This document shows positions 1 to 5,465 of a stretch of DNA of 5,465 nucleotides, in pieces. The position numbers and the translations under genes are program-made. Origin of the DNA: Treponema sp. (GTDB lineage Bacteria; Spirochaetota; Spirochaetia; Treponematales; Breznakiellaceae). The notes beneath the pieces were generated by a model, which saw nothing but the letters and a program-made list of their open reading frames with translations, searched no databases and had not been told where the DNA came from. Each line of letters opens with the position of its first letter. Position 1 is the first letter of the stretch. The stretch covers positions 1 through 5,465 of the forward strand of contig JAISOQ010000258.1 in the NCBI GenBank assembly GCA_031275515.1, given 5' to 3'.

Positions 1-917
1 CCGTCTGGCCGGAGGGAACGCAGCGCCAGGACAGTCGAGCCGCCGCCGTCAAAGTTAAGGCCGTCGTAAGCGCCAAGCTGTTTCAGTATAAGGGCAAGTT
101 CCGCCTCGGTAGCGCCGGCGCTGCCGGGCCTCCTGCCGTCAATGGCAAGAAGGTAAAGGATGTTTCCATCAGGGGAAAGCCCTGCCGCGCTTCGGGGATG
201 CCTGGGGGCGTTGCCCCCTAAGGCGTTGCCCCCTGAGGCTTTTCCGCCGGCAGCCGCCTCCAGCACACGGCTGACCGGGGTTCCCTGGTGAAGCACAATC
301 TGAAAGCCGCCCGCCGCGTTTTCGATGCCCTCTAAGCCGGGGGCCTGCTGTAATGCGGCGGCAAGCTCCCTTTGGGAGAGAATTGCGGCCCTTCTCCCCG
401 GAGACAGGGCGGCGTCATCATTTGGGTAAAATACCAGCGCGTCGAAGCGGGGATCGGGGCGGGCAACCAGAATACCCTTTGAAACCGCGATCCCGTCGAT
501 AAAACGGTCTTCTCCGGTTTTAGCGGAAACGGGGCTGAAAGGATTGGCGTTAATTCCCGCAATACAGTTGTAGCGTTCTACAAAAGAAGAGACTGAGCCT
601 GCGGGCATGTGGTTCTCCCGGAATTCGCCGTTTACCGGTTCAGGTCCGCTTACCACCACGGAAAGCTCCGGTTCGCTTAAATCCACCCGGAGCGCCCAGA
701 ACTCAAGGAGGGGCCTGTCCAGTTTACCCGCAAAGAGGGCAAGCCCTTGGCTGAATTCTTCCGCATAGGGCGTCCATTGGGGAATTATGACGTCAATCGT
801 CTCGAAACCGGCGGGTACAGTGCGTATCCGTACCGGTGAGAAGGTCCGGCAGGACGCGAAAAAGAGAAATAACAGTACTATTACCGCTGTTTGCCGTAAG
901 GGTTTAGCTCTGTCCAT
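1..917 (-). CDS. Phosphodiester glycosidase (NAGPA-like) family lipoprotein, 3' end missing
   Basis: The reading frame is open from ATG at 917 to the left edge (305 codons, no stop), so the C-terminus lies outside the window. Residues 1-23 form a lipoprotein signal: basic n-region, hydrophobic AVIVLLFLFFA, then the lipobox F-A-S-C with Cys23, the loose type common in spirochaetes. The rest matches the phosphodiester glycosidase domain (PF09992, formerly DUF2233): GINANPF at 121-127 in place of the usual G-I-N-G-G-F-F, RSAAGLS at 242-248, AIDGR at 258-262, and the hallmark NFDGGGST at 288-295. Family members cleave sugar-phosphodiester bonds; the best known is the human lysosomal uncovering enzyme. 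Substrate here is unknown, and the site is probably periplasmic or surface-exposed. Usually only a few dozen residues follow the DGGGS motif, so most of the protein is present. A 10-residue GGNAL/GGNAP insert sits at 229-238. The Shine-Dalgarno sequence is weak; the start was chosen because it gives a complete signal peptide. The gene is divergent from the oad operon, with no evident functional link. Confidence 0.88.
   Translation of the reverse strand, partial: MDRAKPLRQTAVIVLLFLFFASCRTFSPVRIRTVPAGFETIDVIIPQWTPYAEEFSQGLALFAGKLDRPLLEFWALRVDLSEPELSVVVSGPEPVNGEFRENHMPAGSVSSFVERYNCIAGINANPFSPVSAKTGEDRFIDGIAVSKGILVARPDPRFDALVFYPNDDAALSPGRRAAILSQRELAAALQQAPGLEGIENAAGGFQIVLHQGTPVSRVLEAAAGGKASGGNALGGNAPRHPRSAAGLSPDGNILYLLAIDGRRPGSAGATEAELALILKQLGAYDGLNFDGGGSTVLALRSLRPD
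207..236. repeat. Two tandem 15-bp repeats inside the glycosidase gene
   Basis: The 15-mer ggcgttgccccct(a/g)a occurs at 207-221 and again at 222-236 with a single mismatch. Because the unit is 15 nt it stays in frame and encodes GGNAL then GGNAP (residues 229-238 of the minus-strand protein). The first copy overlaps a perfect 6-bp inverted repeat, gggggc-gtt-gccccc (204-218), so it could also form a hairpin. It lies in a predicted loop between two conserved blocks of the domain. Confidence 0.85.
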
Positions 918-946
918 AGGTTTCCATTGCCCCGGTATTAACTTGA

Positions 947-975
947 AAGATAAACCCCGGAACCGAACAAGTCAA
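947..975 (-). promoter_or_regulatory. Putative promoter of the glycosidase lipoprotein gene
   Basis: Read on the minus strand there is TTGACT (975-970), a 17-nt spacer, and TATCTT (952-947). This matches the sigma70 -35 at 5 of 6 positions and the -10 at 4 of 6. Transcription would start near 940, leaving a leader of about 23 nt before the ATG at 917. Prediction from sequence only. Confidence 0.5.
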
Positions 976-1065
976 TCGCGTCCAAATTCCAATCAGGGAA
1001 TCCAGAGGGGGACTTTCCTCCCCATTGTAATGCGGGTAACGCTTTCAATGAAGCAGTACGCCGCC

Positions 1066-1095
1066 TTGAATAAACCCGGATATTTACACTATACT
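1066..1095 (+). promoter_or_regulatory. Putative promoter of the oadGAB operon
   Basis: TTGAAT (1066-1071), an 18-nt spacer and TATACT (1090-1095) match sigma70 hexamers at 4/6 and 5/6. Transcription would start near 1102, with a leader of roughly 59 nt before the oadG start at 1161. The leader opens with a small A/T-rich palindrome, CCTTTT/AAAAGG (around 1106-1118). No riboswitch or operator was recognised in the leader. Confidence 0.5.
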
Positions 1096-1149
1096 TTATA
1101 AAATTCCTTTTAAAAAGGCGCATGACGGCTTTTAGTATATTACAGGAAT

Positions 1150-1156
1150 GGGGAGG
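1150..1156 (+). promoter_or_regulatory. Ribosome binding site that fixes the oadG start
   Basis: GGGGAGG lies 4 nt before ATG 1161. The alternative in-frame ATG at 1122 has only a weak AAGG-like stretch before it and would add 13 residues that are not typical of OadG, so 1161 is preferred. Confidence 0.75.
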
Positions 1157-1160
1157 TCGT

Positions 1161-1424
1161 ATGACGATAGTCGAGATGCTGGAGCAAAGCGGGGTTCTCA
1201 CCCTCCTTGGCATGAGCATAGTGTTTGGATTCTTGATAATTTTGATCATTGCTGTTACTCTGGCGGGCAAAATTATTCACGCTCTGGGCTGGGACAAGGA
1301 CGCCGGGGGGACGGCAGGTACCGGCGCGGCTGCGGGAAAAGCCCCGGCTAAGGCTGCCGCTAAAACCGCCGTTGCCGCCGCTATTACCGCGGCGGTGAAC
1401 GAATATCGCAAAACAAATTCTTAA
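1161..1424 (+). CDS. oadG: Oxaloacetate decarboxylase gamma subunit (OadG), membrane anchor
   Basis: A small 87-residue protein with one N-terminal membrane segment (about 13-36) containing the family signature LLGMSIVFGFLIILI. A Gly/Ala/Lys-rich linker (about 48-70) follows, then a C-terminal helix, AAAITAAVNEYR (72-83), which matches the usual OadG tail. In characterised enzymes (Klebsiella, Vibrio) OadG holds the soluble OadA subunit against membrane subunit OadB and speeds carboxyl transfer. The Klebsiella tail carries several zinc-binding histidines; here the only histidine is His40, next to the membrane, so that zinc site appears absent. It is the first gene of the operon, 17 nt before oadA, the same gene order (G-A-B) as in Klebsiella. 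The family is poorly conserved in sequence; the call rests on length, the GMxIVFxFL motif, the C-terminal motif and the neighbouring genes. Confidence 0.9.
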   Translation: MTIVEMLEQSGVLTLLGMSIVFGFLIILIIAVTLAGKIIHALGWDKDAGGTAGTGAAAGKAPAKAAAKTAVAAAITAAVNEYRKTNS

Positions 1425-1441
1425 ATTGAGGATGAAACAAG

Positions 1442-3502
1442 ATGGCTAAAGTTCAACTAACTGATTTAGTCCTTAGGGACGCTCATCAATCACTGTTTGC
1501 TACCCGTATGGTGACCGCCGACATGCTGCCTGTCTGTGAAAAGCTGGATAAGGCCGGCTTTTTTGCCCTGGAAGCCTGGGGCGGCGCTACCTTTGATTCC
1601 TGTATCCGTTTCCTTAACGAAGATCCCTGGGACCGGCTAAAAAAACTCAAGGCCGCCCTGCCGAATACCCGGATCATGATGCTCCTGCGGGGCCAGAACC
1701 TTCTGGGGTATCGGCATTACGCCGACGATGTAGTGGCGAAATTTGTGGAAACCGCCGCCCGGGACGGGGTTGACGTATTCCGTATCTTTGACGCCGTAAA
1801 CGATCCCCGGAATTTTCAAGCCGCCACTAACGCCGCAAAAAAAACGGGAAAACATATCCAGGCGGCTATCTCCTATGCGGTAACACCCTTCCATACTATC
1901 GAAAAGTACGTTGAATTAGCCAGGCAGTACGCCGATATAGGCGCTGATTCTATCGCCATAAAGGATATGTCCGGGCTTTTAAAGCCCTACGAAGCCTATA
2001 ACCTGGTGAAGGCTATCAAAAAAGTAGTGGATCTTCCCATCGAAATCCACTCTCACGCTACAACCGGGATGTCCGTGGCCACCCTGACTAAGGCCGCCGA
2101 AGCGGGAGCGGAGATCCTGGATACGGTCATCTCCTCCCTGGCAATGGGTACCAGCCACAGTCCTACGGAAACAATGGTGGAGATTTTCAAAGGGACCGAA
2201 TTCGATACAGGGCTTGATACCAAACTGCTGCTGGAAATCGCCGCGTATTTCCGGGAAATCCGGAAGAACTACAAGAAATTTGAATCCAGCTTCCTGGGTG
2301 CGGATACCCGTATCCTGGTTTCCCAGGTTCCCGGTGGTATGCTCTCCAACCTGGAAAGCCAGCTCAAGGAACAGGGCGCTTCCGACAAGATCGACGATGT
2401 GCTCAAGGAAATCGCCGTTGTCCAGAAAGACGCGGGTTACCCGCCGCTGGTTACCCCCACAAGTCAGATCGTGGGGACTCAGGCGGTGTTCAATGTTCTT
2501 TTTGGCCGGTATAACCGGCTTTCAGGCGAATTCCAGGACCTCCTGGTAGGCAAGTACGGCGCCTGCCCGGCGCCCAAAAACCAGGACGTAGTCAAGAAAG
2601 CCCTGGAAGCCCTCAAGATGGACAAAGAGATCACCCATCGTCCGGCGGACGATATTCCCGCCGAATACAATAAGCTCGAAGAAGAGACCCGGAAGCTTCT
2701 GGGAACTTCCCAGGTCACGGTGGAAGATGTTCTGACTTACGCCATGTTCCCCAAGGTTGCCCCTGACTTCTTTAAAAAGCGTCCCCAGGGTCCGGTGGTG
2801 TTCAAGCCCGAAGCGGAAGCTCCCAAAGCGCAGGGAGCGGGCGGTTCCCCAGCCGCCGCAGGATCGGGACAGGCCGCCAGGTACTCGGTCAACGTGGACG
2901 GGGTCAACTATAATGTAGTGGTTGCCCCGGCGGGGACCGTGGCCATTACCCCTGCGGCGGGCGGCGCGGCGGCTCCTGCTGCCGTGGGCGGCCTGGTTGT
3001 TCCCGCTCCAGTGGCGGGGACCATTATCCGGTATGCTGTGGACGAAGGGGCCCAGGTAAAAGCCGGAGAAACTATCATCATCATTGAATCCATGAAGATG
3101 GAACTGGACATCAAGGCTACGCATGACGGGAAGATTCATTTCCTGGCGGCTCCCGGAACTCAAGTGGCGGCCCAGCAGCCAGTGGCGGAACTCACCGGTC
3201 CCGGTCTGGGGGGCGCGGTTCAGGCAGGGGGCGGTTCTCCGGCAGCAGCCAGCCCGCAAGCCGCTCCCGCTCCCGCCGCGGCGCCTTCCGGCGGCACGGT
3301 GGTGCCTGCTCCGGTGGCGGGAACTATCATCCGCTATGCCGTGAATGAAGGGACTCATGTCGCTTCCGGAGATACCATCATCATCATTGAGTCCATGAAG
3401 ATGGAACTGGATATTAAGGCCACTGCCGCCGGTACAGTCCGTTTCCTGGTCCCTGCGGGGACTCAGGTTGCCTCTCAGCAGCCCATTGCCGAAATAAACT
3501 AA
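1442..3502 (+). CDS. oadA: Oxaloacetate decarboxylase alpha subunit (OadA) with two tandem biotin-carrier domains
   Basis: Cytoplasmic carboxyltransferase that transfers CO2 from oxaloacetate to protein-bound biotin. Residues about 4-265 form the HMGL-like TIM barrel, starting with LTDLVLRDAHQS. The metal ligands Asp13, His203 and His205 (EIHSHATTGM) and catalytic Lys174 (IAIKDMSG) keep exactly the spacing of the Vibrio cholerae subunit as I recall it (D17, K178, H207, H209). Residues about 285-450 are the conserved PYC/OADA domain (SQVPGGMLSNL at 294-304). After Ala/Pro/Gly-rich linkers come two biotinyl domains, about 516-584 and 617-685. Each has ESMKM around the biotin lysine (Lys552, Lys653), and they are identical at 51 of 69 aligned positions. 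Classical OadA is just under 600 residues with one biotin domain; the extra domain accounts for the length of 686. GAGGA (1428-1432) precedes the ATG. It could instead act on another carboxylated substrate, but adjacent oadG and oadB and the barrel motifs favour oxaloacetate decarboxylase. Confidence 0.95.
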   Translation: MAKVQLTDLVLRDAHQSLFATRMVTADMLPVCEKLDKAGFFALEAWGGATFDSCIRFLNEDPWDRLKKLKAALPNTRIMMLLRGQNLLGYRHYADDVVAKFVETAARDGVDVFRIFDAVNDPRNFQAATNAAKKTGKHIQAAISYAVTPFHTIEKYVELARQYADIGADSIAIKDMSGLLKPYEAYNLVKAIKKVVDLPIEIHSHATTGMSVATLTKAAEAGAEILDTVISSLAMGTSHSPTETMVEIFKGTEFDTGLDTKLLLEIAAYFREIRKNYKKFESSFLGADTRILVSQVPGGMLSNLESQLKEQGASDKIDDVLKEIAVVQKDAGYPPLVTPTSQIVGTQAVFNVLFGRYNRLSGEFQDLLVGKYGACPAPKNQDVVKKALEALKMDKEITHRPADDIPAEYNKLEEETRKLLGTSQVTVEDVLTYAMFPKVAPDFFKKRPQGPVVFKPEAEAPKAQGAGGSPAAAGSGQAARYSVNVDGVNYNVVVAPAGTVAITPAAGGAAAPAAVGGLVVPAPVAGTIIRYAVDEGAQVKAGETIIIIESMKMELDIKATHDGKIHFLAAPGTQVAAQQPVAELTGPGLGGAVQAGGGSPAAASPQAAPAPAAAPSGGTVVPAPVAGTIIRYAVNEGTHVASGDTIIIIESMKMELDIKATAAGTVRFLVPAGTQVASQQPIAEIN
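2987..3193 (+). repeat. First copy of the duplicated biotinyl domain (OadA residues 516-584)
   Basis: This copy encodes residues 516-584 of OadA, with biotin lysine 552 (codon 3095-3097). It pairs with 3290-3496, offset by 101 codons. Around the biotin site the DNA is almost unchanged between copies; differences there are mainly at third codon positions. Only this copy is preceded by the YSVNVDGVNY strand region (481-490). Confidence 0.9.
3290..3496 (+). repeat. Second copy of the duplicated biotinyl domain (OadA residues 617-685)
   Basis: This copy encodes residues 617-685 of OadA, with biotin lysine 653 (codon 3398-3400), and ends one residue before the C-terminus. A Pro/Ala-rich linker (about 588-616) separates it from the first copy. 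The linker contains GGSPAAA (597-603), which also occurs ahead of the first domain (467-473), suggesting that the linker was duplicated along with the domain. Confidence 0.9.
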
Positions 3503-3512
3503 AGGAATCGCT

Positions 3513-4913
3513 ATGCTTAATACGGATATGAAAAAGAACCCGGCGCTGATAACGAAAATATGTCTGGTCATTCTTATCGGCGCCTTCGCACTTTCTTTCG
3601 TAACCTCGGCCTTTGGTCCCCGGGTCCAGGCCCAGACCACGGCCTCTGCGGAAGAGCTTCCGTCCTTCAGGAACCTGAGCGGAATCATCCCCAACAGCCG
3701 GGATCTTCCCCGGGTTTCGGTGGGCAGCTTTTTGCGGAACATCGCCGAAACGACCGGGATTTACGCCTTTGTCACCGATCAAAGCCAGAAAGAAACCCCT
3801 GCGGGGCTTCCCATCACGATTTTCGGCTGGCAGGAATTCCTTATGGTGGCAGTGGGCTTCCTCATCATCTACCTGGGGGCGGTCAAAAATTTTGAGCCTC
3901 TGCTCCTTATTCCCATAGGTTTTGGAACCGTTTTTGTGAACATCCCCTTTGCCGGTATGGGAGAAGCCCCCCACGGGATGCTGCATATCATTTACGAAAG
4001 CGGAGTGGGCAACGAGTTCTTCCCCATGATCATCTTTATGGGCATCGGGGCCATGACCGACTTCGGTCCTCTTATCGCCAATCCCAAAACCGCCATCCTG
4101 GGGGCTGCCGCTCAATTCGGCGTCTTTGCGACCTTGTTCTTCATCAGCATCGCAAACTTCCTGCCCGGAGTGGCCTTCAACCTCAAGGAAGCCTGCGCAG
4201 TGGCCATCATTGGCGGCGCCGACGGCCCCACCACGATCTATATCGCGGCGAAACTTGCCCCCCAGCTTCTGGCAACGGTGGCAGTAGCGGCGTATTCCTA
4301 CATGGCCCTGGTGCCTATCATCCAGCCCCCCATCATGAAGGCCCTGACCACCAAGCACGAAAGGCTTATCAGGATGAAGCAGCTCCGGCCCGTATCCAAA
4401 GTGGAAAAAGTTTTCTTTCCCCTGGTGGTTTTTGTGCTGGCTATACTTCTTATCCCCTCGGCGGCGCCCCTTATCGGCTGCCTCATGTTCGGGAACTTTA
4501 TCCGGGAATGCGGCGTGGTGGACCGGCTTTCCAAGACCTTGCAGAATGAGCTTATCAACATCGTGTCTATCTTCCTTTCCTTGGGAGTGGGCAGTCAGAT
4601 GACCCCGGACCGGTTCCTGAACCCTTCGTCCCTCATCATTGTGGTCATGGGGCTTGTGGCTTTTGCAATAGCCACCGCCACCGGCATCCTGGTAGCCAAG
4701 TTCATGAATATCTTCCTCAAGGAGAAGATCAATCCTCTTATCGGTTCCGCCGGGGTTTCGGCGGTTCCCATGGCCTCCCGGGTTTCCAACAAGGTGGGCC
4801 TTGAGTACGATCCGGGGAACTTCCTCCTGATGCACGCTATGGGCCCCAACGTGGCCGGCGTCATCGGTACGGCTATTGCCGCAGGGGTCATGATCGCGGT
4901 GTACGGCGGCTGA
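3513..4913 (+). CDS. oadB: Oxaloacetate decarboxylase beta subunit (OadB), sodium-pumping membrane subunit
   Basis: Integral membrane protein that decarboxylates carboxybiotin and exports sodium. The core begins near FEPLLLIPIGFG (127-138) and includes MTDFGPLIANP (181-191) and AIIGGADGPTTIY (231-243). Asp237, Tyr263, Asn407, Gly411 and Ser416 match the Klebsiella sodium-site residues D203, Y229, N373, G377 and S382 with a constant offset of 34. From the first core motif to Asp237 the protein is shorter than Klebsiella OadB, so it resembles the shorter GcdB/MmdB-type subunits. The N-terminus is unusual: a hydrophobic segment (about 13-34) with a possible AxA-type cleavage site VQA|Q at 38-41, then about 30 polar residues before SFLRNIAETTGIYAF (72-86), where family members normally begin. 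AGGA (3503-3506) lies 6 nt before ATG 3513; a later in-frame ATG at 3528 has no good ribosome binding site. It lies 10 nt after oadA and is followed by a terminator, so it is the last gene of the operon. Confidence 0.95.
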   Translation: MLNTDMKKNPALITKICLVILIGAFALSFVTSAFGPRVQAQTTASAEELPSFRNLSGIIPNSRDLPRVSVGSFLRNIAETTGIYAFVTDQSQKETPAGLPITIFGWQEFLMVAVGFLIIYLGAVKNFEPLLLIPIGFGTVFVNIPFAGMGEAPHGMLHIIYESGVGNEFFPMIIFMGIGAMTDFGPLIANPKTAILGAAAQFGVFATLFFISIANFLPGVAFNLKEACAVAIIGGADGPTTIYIAAKLAPQLLATVAVAAYSYMALVPIIQPPIMKALTTKHERLIRMKQLRPVSKVEKVFFPLVVFVLAILLIPSAAPLIGCLMFGNFIRECGVVDRLSKTLQNELINIVSIFLSLGVGSQMTPDRFLNPSSLIIVVMGLVAFAIATATGILVAKFMNIFLKEKINPLIGSAGVSAVPMASRVSNKVGLEYDPGNFLLMHAMGPNVAGVIGTAIAAGVMIAVYGG

Positions 4914-4950
4914 TCCTACAGGTCCGCAGGCCGCACGGCGGTACATAGCG

Positions 4951-5003
4951 AAAGCCCCCTGGTGGAATAGGCATAAGCCGTTCCGCCGGGGGGCTTTTAT
5001 TTT
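4951..5003 (+). terminator. Rho-independent terminator of the oadGAB operon
   Basis: The lower stem AAAGCCCCC (4951-4959) pairs with GGGGGCTTT (4989-4997). The upper stem GGTGGAA (4961-4967) pairs with TTCCGCC (4981-4987) through one G-T wobble, and GGC-ATAA-GCC (4970-4979) caps the structure. The 3' arm runs into TTTTATTTT (4995-5003). It begins 37 nt after the oadB stop codon. Confidence 0.92.
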
Positions 5004-5172
5004 GCGCTCCCGTTGAGCTTGCCCGGAGCATGGTAACAGCCGCCGGATAATGCCGCCGCCAAGGAGGGGGGAATATTTTGCCCGTGAATTAGAGCCTTTA
5101 GGGGGTGAACGAATCTCTCGTTATTGACAGCCCCTGCCTCGTCTCATGAAAAATCTAACCTAAATAAACTTT
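5004..5172. other. Intergenic stretch with no recognisable gene
   Basis: GC content is about 54 percent, close to that of a coding region, but no frame of useful length with a start codon and ribosome binding site was found. AAGGAGG at 5061-5067 looks like a Shine-Dalgarno sequence, yet the frames after it stop within a few codons. TTGACA at 5124-5129 has no convincing -10 partner. It may be decayed coding sequence. Confidence 0.4.
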
Positions 5173-5230
5173 GAGTCTGTCCCAAAACTAATTGACTGTG
5201 CGTTAACGCGCACGGTTTTGGGAAAGCCTC
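5173..5230. mobile_element. 58-bp MITE-like or IS-remnant hairpin element
   Basis: GAGTCTGTCCCAAAAC (5173-5188) and GTTTTGGGAAAGCCTC (5215-5230) are inverted copies, matching at 14 of 16 positions. The 26 bases between them hold a second hairpin, GTGCG/CGCAC (5198-5202 with 5209-5213), and the perfect palindrome GCGTTAACGC. The left end also matches the sequence at 5351-5366 (14 of 16), which looks like the end of an insertion sequence. ACTT occurs just outside both ends (5168-5171 and 5231-5234), one base off being a clean target duplication. No T tract follows on either strand, so it is not a typical terminator. Confidence 0.5.
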
Positions 5231-5350
5231 ACTTATCCGAAAGAGGGATCGGAGGGTTAATACGGTGTTATGTGCCATATCCCCCCAAATTGGTTAAAAA
5301 ATATCAGATAGAATTTATGCTGCAAGATGCTTGACATTAAAGAATAATAT
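5231..5350. other. AT-rich spacer without a recognised gene
   Basis: These 120 bases are about 36 percent GC, clearly lower than the operon. No open frame with a ribosome binding site and no promoter with two well-spaced hexamers was found. A perfect TTGACA at 5331-5336 lacks a -10 at the right distance. The stretch lies between two sequences with related IS-like ends. Confidence 0.4.
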
Positions 5351-5366
5351 GAGCCTGTTCCAAAAC
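5351..5366. repeat. Probable terminal inverted repeat of an insertion sequence
   Basis: GAGCCTGTTCCAAAAC resembles the ends of the 58-bp element upstream (14 of 16 with its left end; 13 of 16 with the reverse complement of its right end). A minus-strand frame that looks like a transposase tail stops just inside it (stop codon 5371-5369), the usual arrangement at the 3' end of an IS transposase gene. The other end of the element is outside the window. Confidence 0.5.
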
Positions 5367-5368
5367 CC

Positions 5369-5465
5369 CTAGATAAAAAGTTGGAGATACTTCAGGGCGG
5401 CCAGACAGACAACTGCGGTCATTAATACGAAAGATACTTTCCGGTAACCTTTCACATATATTGAA
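5369..5465 (-). CDS. Possible transposase C-terminus, 5' part outside the window
   Basis: Reading leftward from the right edge, one minus-strand frame gives 31 residues containing VKGYRKVSFVLM and LAALKYLQLFI, then TAG at 5371-5369. A basic stretch (VKGYRK) followed by a hydrophobic helix, with the stop codon right beside a terminal inverted repeat, is a common ending for DDE-type IS transposases. The IS family cannot be assigned from so few residues, and no catalytic residue is visible. The call depends largely on the adjacent repeat; the frame could also be fortuitous. Confidence 0.4.
   Translation of the reverse strand, partial: SIYVKGYRKVSFVLMTAVVCLAALKYLQLFI

Noticed and set aside
787..1101. 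Plus-strand frame of 104 codons over the start of the glycosidase gene
   Set aside because: It is opposite the lipoprotein signal and start region of a better-supported gene and its product has no domain.
1122..1160. Upstream ATG extending OadG by 13 residues
   Set aside because: The ribosome binding site before it is poor, whereas ATG 1161 has GGGGAGG at a suitable distance and gives a typical OadG N-terminus.
938..1270. Minus-strand frame of 110 codons across the divergent promoter region and oadG
   Set aside because: It overlaps the oadG coding region and both promoters, lacks a good ribosome binding site and shows no family resemblance.
2522..3742. Minus-strand open frame of 406 codons opposite the 3' half of oadA
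   Set aside because: It is antisense to the conserved carboxyltransferase and biotin domains. Its apparent internal repeats simply mirror the duplicated biotinyl domains on the other strand.
3414..4946. Long minus-strand open frame of 510 codons opposite oadB
   Set aside because: It lies antisense to a clear, fully conserved gene. The product is His/Gly/Asp/Lys-rich with no recognisable domain, and its start falls just before the operon terminator. It is a shadow of the GC-rich codon use of oadB.
4945..4990. tRNA-like appearance of the bases after oadB
   Set aside because: There is no cloverleaf, anticodon arm or T-arm. The pairing is fully explained by a long terminator hairpin.
5061..5145. 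Possible small gene after the AAGGAGG sequence
   Set aside because: The TTG and GTG frames that follow stop within a few to fifteen codons and show no conserved pattern.
1..5465. CRISPR array, rRNA, prophage or defence system
   Set aside because: There are no regularly spaced repeats, no rRNA or tRNA signatures, and no nuclease, helicase, capsid or toxin motifs in the coding regions read.

Overview
The window looks like a piece of a spirochaete chromosome, most plausibly a higher-GC termite-gut or free-living treponeme. That assignment is an inference from the mix of genes, the lipoprotein signal style and the composition; no marker gene in the window proves it. Its centrepiece is a complete three-gene operon for a sodium-pumping oxaloacetate decarboxylase (or a close biotin-dependent decarboxylase), in the order oadG-oadA-oadB.

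Layout: bases 1-917 (minus strand) hold the 5' part of a gene for a lipoprotein of the phosphodiester glycosidase (NAGPA-like) family, cut off by the left window edge. Bases 918-1160 are a divergent promoter region with a plausible sigma70-type promoter facing each way. Bases 1161-4913 (plus strand) carry oadG (87 aa membrane anchor), oadA (686 aa carboxyltransferase with biotin carrier) and oadB (466 aa membrane sodium channel/decarboxylase). The gaps between them are only 17 and 10 nt, each with a Shine-Dalgarno sequence, so they are almost certainly one transcript. A long GC-rich hairpin followed by a T tract (4951-5003) ends the operon. Bases 5004-5465 have no complete gene. They contain a 58-bp hairpin element with IS-like ends, an AT-rich stretch, and at the right edge what looks like the terminal repeat and transposase 3' end of an insertion sequence.

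How the genes work together: OadA moves the carboxyl group of oxaloacetate onto biotin. The carboxybiotin domain swings to OadB, where decarboxylation drives sodium export. OadG anchors OadA to OadB. All expected metal, catalytic and sodium-site residues are visible at the spacing known from the Klebsiella and Vibrio enzymes.

What stands out is not a new system but variations on a known one. OadA ends in two near-identical biotin-carrier domains where the classical enzyme has one. OadB has a roughly 70-residue N-terminal extension that begins with a signal-peptide-like segment. OadG lacks the histidine-rich tail of the Klebsiella protein. The glycosidase gene carries a small in-frame 15-bp tandem repeat.
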